Part shown: positions 1 through 8,315 of the stretch, piece by piece
Layout of the letters: each line of letters starts with the position of its first letter
Position numbering within the stretch: the stretch's first letter is position 1
Origin: Actinacidiphila paucisporea
Lineage (GTDB): Bacteria; Actinomycetota; Actinomycetes; Streptomycetales; Streptomycetaceae
Direction of reading: 5' to 3'
Assembly (NCBI RefSeq): GCF_900142575.1
Contig: NZ_FRBI01000002.1
Span: 372,001-436,000 of the forward strand
Length of the DNA stretch: 64,000 bases
Translations under genes and position numbers: made by a program
The notes under the pieces: generated by a model
What the model saw: the letters and a program-made list of their open reading frames with translations, nothing else
Database searches by the model: none
Told to the model about the DNA's origin: nothing

Positions 1-1
1 A

Positions 2-46
2 CGGGACCCGCACGGACGGGTCGTCAACGTGCTGTCCCACCTGTGA
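2..46 (+). CDS. C-terminal end of an unidentified protein (partial)
   Basis: An open frame enters from the left edge and ends at TGA 44-46. The visible tail reads RDPHGRVVNVLSHL. A DPxGxVV-type ending is common at the C-terminus of glyoxalase/VOC-fold proteins, so that is a possible identity. Fourteen residues are too few to assign a family. It could also be a chance open frame. Confidence 0.35.
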   Translation, partial: RDPHGRVVNVLSHL

Positions 47-479
47 CGCCGGGCCCTGGGTCGATCGGTGCGGCGGCGGTCGTCGGGCGCCGGGCCGTAT
101 ACCACCGGGCCCTCCGTGACGAGGCGGTCGTCTCGTATGTCGCTCCGTGTCTGCCGCGACACGCGGCGGCTCACGCGGACCCGACGCCGTGTCAAATGAC
201 CCGTGATTCCTCGACCGAGGCCGGTGCGATTGCCCCACCGAGGCGGGATTTCTCCCCCTGTCGGGCCAAGTCCCGCGCTGCTAACGTCGATCTGCCCGGT
301 GATCAGGGGCGGTAGGGGAGGTGGTCATTCCTTGACCTGCTCTTGGGTGTTTCGTGCCCCTGACATGAACCGATCAGCGAAAGAGTATCGCTCTGCGGTA
401 CGGCGTGTACGCATAGCGGCGACACCGCAGTGTGCGACCAACGCGACTAACGCGACAACTCGCTTCGCATGGGGGTTAC
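47..479. other. Intergenic region upstream of the S53 protease
   Basis: This stretch has no convincing gene. Short frames here lack coding-like third-position bias and a recognisable product. The last 60 bases include a near-duplicate nonamer (aacgcgact, then aacgcgaca), and a GGGGGT run sits 4 nt before the protease ATG. A TTGACC hexamer lies near 333 but has no good -10 partner. The promoter of the protease must lie here, but I cannot place it. Confidence 0.5.
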
Positions 480-2438
480 ATGAGATTTGAGCGCAAAAGG
501 ACGCGCGTAGGACTGGTGGCCGCCGCAGCGCTGCCACTGGTCGCCAGCGCGCTCGCGCTTGGTACCCAGTCCGCGTCGGCCGACCCGTCCGCCGGACGGC
601 AGACCCTGTCCGGCACCAAGCCGCAGTGGGCCACCGCCCAGGCGGACAAGGGCGCCACGGCCGACTCCGCCAAGGTGACGGTCCGGGTCTACCTGGCCGG
701 CAGGGACGCCAAGGGCCTCGCGGCCTACGCGAAGTCCGTGTCGGACCCGAACTCGGCCACCTACGGCCACTACCTGACGGCCGCCCAGACGCAGGCCGCC
801 TACGGCGCGACCAAGGAGCAGGTCTCCGAGGTCACCGCCTGGCTGCGCTCCGCGGGCCTGAAGGTGACCGGCGCCAACCAGCACTACCTCACCGTCACCG
901 GTGACGTGGCCGCGGCGGAGAAGGCGTTCGGCACCCAGCTGCACAACTTCAGCAAGTCGGGGCACACCTACCGCGCCCCGACCGGCAATGCCACCGCTCC
1001 CGCCTCGCTGCACGGCGCGGTGCTCACCGTCACGGGCCTGGACACGGCACCCAAGAAGTCAAGCCACGACGAGGAGCTGCCGCCTCCCGGAGACGTCTTC
1101 AAGAACTCCGGGCCTTTCTCCACGTATTTCGGTTCGAACACCGACCCGAAGTTCCCGGACGCCTACGGCGGCAAGGCCCCTTACGCGATCAAGGGCTACA
1201 CCGGCGACCAGCTGCGTGCCGCGTACGGCGCGGGCAAGTACACCGGTAAGGGCGTGACGGTGGCCATTACCGACGCCTACGCCTCGCCGTACATTGCGCA
1301 GGACGCGGCACGTTACGCCAAGGACACGGGCGGCCAGAAGTACAAGAGCGGCCAGCTCTCCCAGGTCCTGCCGGCGGACTACAACAGCACGGTCGACTGC
1401 GACGCCGGCGGTTGGTACGGCGAGGAGACCCTCGACGTCGAGGCGGTGCACGCGGTCGCCCCCGACGCGGACATCGTCTACGTCGGCGGTGCCTCCTGCT
1501 TCGACAACGACCTGCTCGACGCGCTGAACAAGGTCGTCGACAACCACCTCGCCGACATCGTGTCCAACTCGTGGGGCGACGTCGAGGCCAACGAGACGCC
1601 GGACATCGCGGCGGCTTACGACCAGGTCTTCCAGCAGGGCGCTGTCGAGGGCATCGGCTTCTACTTCTCCTCCGGCGACGCGGGCGACAACGTCGCGTCC
1701 ACCGGTGTGAAGCAGGCCGACACCCCCGGGAACTCCCCATGGGCCACCTCCGTCGGCGGCACCTCGCTGGCGGTCGGCAAGAACGACAAGTACGAGTGGG
1801 AGACCGGCTGGGGCACCAAGAAAGCCCCGCTGTCCGCCGACGGAAAGTCCTGGACCGGTTTCCCCGGCCCTTACACCTCCGGCGCGGGCGGCGGCACCAG
1901 CAAGTTCTACGACCAGCCGTTCTACCAGCGCGGTGTGGTCCCTGACTCGCTGGCGCTCGCCAACGGCGGCACCGTCAAGCAGCGTGTCGAGCCCGACATC
2001 GCGGCGGTCGCCGACCCGAACACCGGCTTCCTGGTCGGCCAGACCCAGTCGTACCCCGACGGGTCGCTGCAGTACAGCACGTACCGCATCGGCGGCACGT
2101 CGCTGGCCGCACCGGTCATCGCCGGCGTCCAGGCCCTCGCACAGCAGGCCAGGCACGGTATCGCGATCGGCTTCGCGAACCCGCTGATCTACGACAAGTA
2201 CGGGACGCCGGTCTACCACGACGTCACCGACCACCCGCTGGGTCAGGGCCAGGGCATCGCCGAGGTCCGGGTGGACTACGCGAACGCGTTCGACGCCTCG
2301 GAGGGCACCATCGTGTCCCTGCGTACGCTCGGCGCCGACGCCTCGCTGCATGCCACCCCCGGATACGACGACGTCACCGGAGTGGGCACGCCCGCCAAGG
2401 GCTACGTCACCTCCTCGCTGCCCAACCGCACGCGCTAG
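480..2438 (+). CDS. Secreted S53 family (sedolisin/kumamolisin-type) serine-carboxyl protease
   Basis: This is a predicted exported acid-type endopeptidase of 652 aa. ATG 480 is preferred over the in-frame upstream start at 432 because it gives a clean signal peptide: basic MRFERKRTR, a hydrophobic stretch, then SASA. Residues 45-190 match the pro-kumamolisin activation domain, including a Y-GHYLT segment. The catalytic Glu/Asp pair fits E315 and D319 in EETLD. The nucleophile is S541 in GGTSLAAP. A VYHDVTD motif and a later GYDDVTG segment match the C-terminal calcium site. Length is typical for the family with propeptide. A strong terminator follows, so the gene is probably monocistronic. 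Confidence 0.93.
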   Translation: MRFERKRTRVGLVAAAALPLVASALALGTQSASADPSAGRQTLSGTKPQWATAQADKGATADSAKVTVRVYLAGRDAKGLAAYAKSVSDPNSATYGHYLTAAQTQAAYGATKEQVSEVTAWLRSAGLKVTGANQHYLTVTGDVAAAEKAFGTQLHNFSKSGHTYRAPTGNATAPASLHGAVLTVTGLDTAPKKSSHDEELPPPGDVFKNSGPFSTYFGSNTDPKFPDAYGGKAPYAIKGYTGDQLRAAYGAGKYTGKGVTVAITDAYASPYIAQDAARYAKDTGGQKYKSGQLSQVLPADYNSTVDCDAGGWYGEETLDVEAVHAVAPDADIVYVGGASCFDNDLLDALNKVVDNHLADIVSNSWGDVEANETPDIAAAYDQVFQQGAVEGIGFYFSSGDAGDNVASTGVKQADTPGNSPWATSVGGTSLAVGKNDKYEWETGWGTKKAPLSADGKSWTGFPGPYTSGAGGGTSKFYDQPFYQRGVVPDSLALANGGTVKQRVEPDIAAVADPNTGFLVGQTQSYPDGSLQYSTYRIGGTSLAAPVIAGVQALAQQARHGIAIGFANPLIYDKYGTPVYHDVTDHPLGQGQGIAEVRVDYANAFDASEGTIVSLRTLGADASLHATPGYDDVTGVGTPAKGYVTSSLPNRTR

Positions 2439-2457
2439 GGACAGCTCCGCGAGTCAC

Positions 2458-2491
2458 GCGGCCCCCGCACCGTGAAAGGTGCGGGGGCCGC
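2458..2491 (+). terminator. Hairpin terminator after the S53 protease
   Basis: A perfect 14-bp GC-rich inverted repeat (2458-2471 and 2478-2491) encloses a GTGAAA loop, 19 nt after the protease stop codon. There is no U-tract, as is usual for high-GC actinobacterial terminators. Confidence 0.85.
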
Positions 2492-2559
2492 ACTCATGTG
2501 CCGGGGGCCGCGCCGAGGGGACGGCGCGTTCGGCGGTGCGGGGGCCGTACCCGCTGCGG

Positions 2560-2565
2560 TAACCT
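2560..2565 (+). promoter_or_regulatory. Likely -10 element of the leuS leader transcript
   Basis: TAACCT lies exactly 6 nt before the ATG of the leucine-rich leader peptide. Transcription would then start at or next to that ATG, giving a leaderless leader peptide. I see no clear -35. The placement is inferred from spacing. Confidence 0.45.
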
Positions 2566-2571
2566 GACCGC

Positions 2572-2610
2572 ATGCGAGCCATGAGCCTCCTGCTTAGCGA
2601 GCCGCGCTGA
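2572..2610 (+). CDS. Leucine-codon leader peptide of leuS (attenuator)
   Basis: This 12-residue frame, MRAMSLLLSEPR, has three consecutive leucine codons (CTC CTG CTT, 2587-2595), one of them the rare CTT. It lies 125 nt upstream of leuS and just before an intrinsic terminator. A stalled ribosome at the Leu run would cover the left side of the stem at 2602-2631, whose left arm contains the leader stop codon. This is the layout of a classical ribosome-mediated attenuator sensing charged tRNA-Leu. Comparative work on Actinobacteria has described such attenuators upstream of leuS in some Streptomyces. Confidence 0.8.
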   Translation: MRAMSLLLSEPR

Positions 2611-2651
2611 CAACGGACCACGTCGGTGCGGCACCCCTCCTGCGTGAGGGG
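2602..2651 (+). promoter_or_regulatory. leuS attenuator stems
   Basis: A 10-bp stem with two G-U pairs forms between 2602-2611 and 2622-2631 (loop 2612-2621). It overlaps the leader-peptide stop. A 6-bp terminator stem follows at 2634-2639/2646-2651. A third option, GGTG 2625-2628 with CACC 2632-2635, would compete with both. Which pairing acts as the antiterminator was read by eye and not computed. Confidence 0.55.
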
Positions 2652-2659
2652 CTTTTTTG
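2634..2659 (+). terminator. Intrinsic terminator of the leuS attenuator
   Basis: CCCCTC (2634-2639) pairs with GAGGGG (2646-2651), followed by C and six T residues at 2653-2658. A U-tract is rare in this genome. Here it sits before, not after, a gene, which argues for attenuation upstream of leuS. Confidence 0.85.
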
Positions 2660-2734
2660 TTTCCACCGCAGGCAGGACCACAGGCAGAGACGGGCCGCAG
2701 CAGCCGTCATGACATCGATGGAGTACCGAGGACG

Positions 2735-5611
<2,877 letters not shown>

Positions 5612-5620
<9 letters not shown>

Positions 5621-5674
5621 GTCATCTGAGTCATGTGCGTCATGTGCGTCATGGGCGTTGTGCGCGTCATCTGA
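5612..5674 (+). repeat. 9-bp tandem repeat at the leuS 3' end (7 units)
   Basis: Seven nonamers run head to tail: GTCATCTGA twice, GTCATGTGC twice, GTCATGGGC, GTTGTGCGC, then GTCATCTGA. The first unit contains the leuS stop codon. Extra in-frame TGA codons follow in the second and seventh units. It looks like local slippage expansion of the gene terminus. Confidence 0.9.
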
Positions 5675-5707
5675 GGGCCGCCGGGCTCCAGACGCCGCGC
5701 CCCCTAA

Positions 5708-5747
5708 GGGCAGGCCGGGGGATCCACCGGATTCCACCGGCCTGCCC
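5708..5747 (+). terminator. Hairpin terminator after leuS
   Basis: A perfect 11-bp GC-rich inverted repeat (5708-5718 with 5737-5747) with an 18-nt loop lies about 90 nt after leuS. Confidence 0.7.
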
Positions 5748-5815
5748 CGTGCGGTTACCGTGGAGGAGCAGCCCGTCGCGCCCGTCGCGCTGAGGATCCT
5801 CAGGAGGAGCCGCCC

Positions 5816-6397
5816 GTGGAAATCGTCGGCATCATCACCCTCCTGCTCGTGCTGGTCTTCGCGACGCTGGCCACGGTCGCGACGGTACGCACCGTCCGCT
5901 CGGTCAAGCGCGGAGTCGCCCGCGGCGCCGCCCAGGCCCGCAGGGCCGTCGAGGACGCCCAGCTCAAGGCCCGCCGCTACACGACACCGGGCATCGGCGG
6001 CCAGGTCGCCCAACTGCGCATCGACCTGCGCACCGCCATCGACGCCACCTTCGCCGCCCTGGACGAGCGCCATCCCGACGACGCCGCCCTCGCCGAGGCC
6101 GCCGGCCTGCTGGCCCGCCTCAACGACCACGCCCGCGCCCTCGACGGCGAACTCAAACTCCTGGAACGCGAGCCCGACAAGTCCCGCGTCGCGGCCCGTC
6201 TCCCGGACCTCGCCACCCGCGTCCACGACGTCACCCACTCCGCCGACACCCTCCGCTGGGCGGCCCAGGACCGCGCCCACCACGCCACCACCGACGACCT
6301 GTCCTCCCTGACCTCCCAGATCGCCCTGGAGTCCGCCGCCCTCCGCCACTGGACCCCGACGGAGCCCCCCACCAAGCCGAGCCTGCCCGGCGATTGA
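5816..6397 (+). CDS. Small conserved membrane-anchored protein of unknown function
   Basis: A 193-aa protein with one N-terminal transmembrane helix (about residues 3-25) and a cytoplasmic, Ala/Arg-rich, mainly helical body. GTG 5816 has an AGGAGG box 9 nt upstream. I recognise no enzyme motif. Proteins of this layout sit next to leuS and degV in related genomes, but no role is known to me. The C-terminus KPSLPGD and the stop codon lie in the first copy of a CCCGGCGATTGAGG-type dispersed repeat, so the end of the protein may have been set by repeat insertion. Confidence 0.75.
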   Translation: MEIVGIITLLLVLVFATLATVATVRTVRSVKRGVARGAAQARRAVEDAQLKARRYTTPGIGGQVAQLRIDLRTAIDATFAALDERHPDDAALAEAAGLLARLNDHARALDGELKLLEREPDKSRVAARLPDLATRVHDVTHSADTLRWAAQDRAHHATTDDLSSLTSQIALESAALRHWTPTEPPTKPSLPGD

Positions 6398-6501
6398 GGA
6401 CCCGCGGGGGGCCGTGCCACAACCAAGCCCGCCCGGCGACTGAGGGCCCGCGCAAACCAAGCCCGCCCGGCGACTGAGGACCAGCCCCGCCGGCAATGAG
6501 G
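6371..6501 (+). repeat. Four copies of a dispersed CCCGGCGAYTGAGG-type repeat
   Basis: Copies lie at about 6371-6400, 6421-6446, 6455-6480 and 6481-6501 (the last diverged). The core is CAAGCCCGCCCGGCGACTGAGG. Similar short elements are very abundant in Streptomyces intergenic DNA (family knowledge). The first copy supplies the stop codon of the upstream gene. Confidence 0.8.
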
Positions 6502-6545
6502 CGCCCCGCCCAGGCCCAAGCTGTCGCCCCGACGCGCACCCCGGG

Positions 6546-6551
6546 TAATCT
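6546..6551 (+). promoter_or_regulatory. Probable -10 element of degV (leaderless start)
   Basis: TAATCT ends 7 nt before ATG 6559 and there is no ribosome binding site. This is the arrangement of leaderless actinobacterial transcripts and supports that start codon. Confidence 0.5.
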
Positions 6552-6558
6552 CCCGGAC

Positions 6559-7404
6559 ATGCCCCCGCACGTCGCCATCGTCACGGACTCCACGGCCTAC
6601 CTCGGCCGTGACGCCCTGATCCGCCACCACATCACGATCGTGCCCCTCACCGTGGTGATCGGCGACGAGGCCCTGGAAGAGGGCACCGAAATCTCCGCCC
6701 CCGCCGTCGCCCGCGCACTCCAGCGCCGCCGCCCGGTCACCACCTCCCGCCCCGCCCCCCTCGAATTCACCGCCGCCTACGAGGCCGCCGCCGCGTCCGG
6801 CGCGGAGGCGATCGTCTCGCTCCACCTGTCCGCCGACTTCTCCGGCACCTACGACGCCGCGCTGATCGCGGCGAAGGACGCCCCGGTCCCGGTCCGGGTC
6901 GTGGACACCGGCATGGTCGCCATGGCCTTGGGCTTCACCGTCCTCGCGGCCGCGCAGACCGCGGAAGCGGGCGGCACCGCCGACGAGGTGGTCGCCGCCG
7001 CGGAGAAGCGCGCCGCGGACACCTCCACGTACTTCTACGTCGACACGCTCGACTATCTGCGCAGAGGCGGCCGGATCGGTGCCGCCCAGGCACTGTTCGG
7101 CTCCGCCCTCGCGGTGAAACCGCTGCTGCGGCTCGTCGACGGGCGCATCGAACCGATGGAGAAGGTCCGTACGGCCTCGAAGGCGATCACCCGCCTCGAG
7201 GAGATCGTGGTCGAGCGTGCGGGCACCCGCAGAGTCGCCCTCGCGGTCCACCACCTCGCCGCCGCGGACCGCGCCGCGATCCTCGCGGACCGGCTGCGCG
7301 AGCGCGTGCCCGGCCTCGACGACCTGGTGGTCAGCGAGGTGGGCGCGGTGATCGGCGCGCACGCCGGGCCGGGGCTGCTGGGTGTGGTGATCTCCCCGCA
7401 CTGA
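6559..7404 (+). CDS. DegV family fatty-acid-binding protein
   Basis: A 281-aa protein of the DegV (EDD fold) family. These cytoplasmic proteins bind a fatty acid and, in Firmicutes, hand it to fatty-acid kinase FakA. Family signatures seen: VTDSTAYL at the N-terminus, TSRPAPLEF about residue 60, SLHLSADFSGTY about residue 90, VVDTGMVAM, and DTLDYLRRGGRIG. The start at 6559 is chosen over the open frame from 6496 because upstream residues fall in repeat DNA and the -10 element is placed for a leaderless start. No fakA partner is visible nearby. Confidence 0.9.
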   Translation: MPPHVAIVTDSTAYLGRDALIRHHITIVPLTVVIGDEALEEGTEISAPAVARALQRRRPVTTSRPAPLEFTAAYEAAAASGAEAIVSLHLSADFSGTYDAALIAAKDAPVPVRVVDTGMVAMALGFTVLAAAQTAEAGGTADEVVAAAEKRAADTSTYFYVDTLDYLRRGGRIGAAQALFGSALAVKPLLRLVDGRIEPMEKVRTASKAITRLEEIVVERAGTRRVALAVHHLAAADRAAILADRLRERVPGLDDLVVSEVGAVIGAHAGPGLLGVVISPH

Positions 7405-7410
7405 CCGCGG

Positions 7411-7437
7411 TCGTCCACAGGCGGTGAGTTATCCACA
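7411..7437 (+). promoter_or_regulatory. Pair of DnaA-box-like sequences
   Basis: TCGTCCACA at 7411-7419 (one mismatch to the Streptomyces box TTGTCCACA) and TTATCCACA at 7429-7437 (the classical consensus) lie in the same orientation, 18 bp apart, between degV and comEA. They could bind DnaA for regulation or titration. No origin features surround them. Confidence 0.45.
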
Positions 7438-7466
7438 GGCTGCGGACCAAGATCATCGCGGGGCGG

Positions 7467-8315
7467 GTGGGCCGGTCCACGATGATCGGTATGAACGCGA
7501 CGAACCCGCTGGGCCCGGCCGGCCCGATCACCGTCATCCGCCTGCGCCACAAGGCCGCCGCCGCGCAGGCCAGGTCCGCCCTCACCCGTGAGCGCGCCTC
7601 CGCGATCTTCGGCGCGCCTCCGCTTGAGCCCGCACCTCCGCCCGAGCCACCCGCGCCTGAGCCCCCACCGCCGCCCGAGCCGTCCGGCGGCCGGCTCGAC
7701 ACCCTGCGCACCTGGCTCCTGCTGCGCTGCGGCCTGGAATTCCGCACGGTGCTAGCGCTGGCGGTCGTCCTGCTGGCCGGCACGGGCCTCGCGGTCCAGC
7801 ACTACGTGTCGGGCCGCCCGCACACGGTCCGCGTCCCCCCTCCGGTACCGGCGGCCGCGGCCGCACCGCCCGCGTCCACCTCCCCCCGCTCCGGCCTGAC
7901 GATCGACATCGCCGGCAAGGTCGCACACCCGGGCCTGCGCCGACTCCCCGCCGGCTCCCGCGTCGCCGACGCCCTGACCGCGGCCGGTGGCTCCCTCCCC
8001 GGCACCGACACGACCTCCCTCAACCTCGCCCGCCCCCTCGCCGACGGCGAACAGCTCCTGGTCGGCCTCTCCCCACCCCCCGACGCCACCACCTCCACGG
8101 CCACCGGCGCCCAAGCCCCGACCGCCCCCCTCAGCCTCAACTCGGCAACGGCCCCCCAACTCGACGCGCTCCCCGGCGTGGGCCCCGTCCTGGCTCAGCA
8201 CATCCTCGACTTCCGCACCCAGCACGGCGGCTTCACGACCCTCCAGCAACTCCGCCAGGTCCCCGGCATCGGCGACCACAAATTCACCACCCTCAAACCC
8301 CTGGTCCACCCATGA
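7467..8315 (+). CDS. comEA: ComEA family helix-hairpin-helix DNA-binding protein
   Basis: A 282-aa membrane-anchored protein related to the DNA receptor of natural competence. Its role in Streptomyces is unproven. In order: a cytoplasmic leader with a Pro/Glu-rich stretch (about residues 50-72), one transmembrane helix (about 92-112), an SLBB-type domain ([19 protein letters not shown]), and a C-terminal double helix-hairpin-helix with LPGVGPVLA and VPGIGDHK. The start is uncertain: GTG 7467, ATG 7482 and ATG 7491 are in frame and none has a strong ribosome binding site. The stop overlaps the comEC start by ATGA, so the two are translationally coupled. Confidence 0.88.
   Translation: MGRSTMIGMNATNPLGPAGPITVIRLRHKAAAAQARSALTRERASAIFGAPPLEPAPPPEPPAPEPPPPPEPSGGRLDTLRTWLLLRCGLEFRTVLALAVVLLAGTGLAVQHYVSGRPHTVRVPPPVPAAAAAPPASTSPRSGLTIDIAGKVAHPGLRRLPAGSRVADALTAAGGSLPGTDTTSLNLARPLADGEQLLVGLSPPPDATTSTATGAQAPTAPLSLNSATAPQLDALPGVGPVLAQHILDFRTQHGGFTTLQQLRQVPGIGDHKFTTLKPLVHP

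Noticed and set aside
43-315. 90-codon plus-strand frame near the left edge
   Set aside because: No ribosome binding site, no recognisable product and no coding-like third-position pattern.
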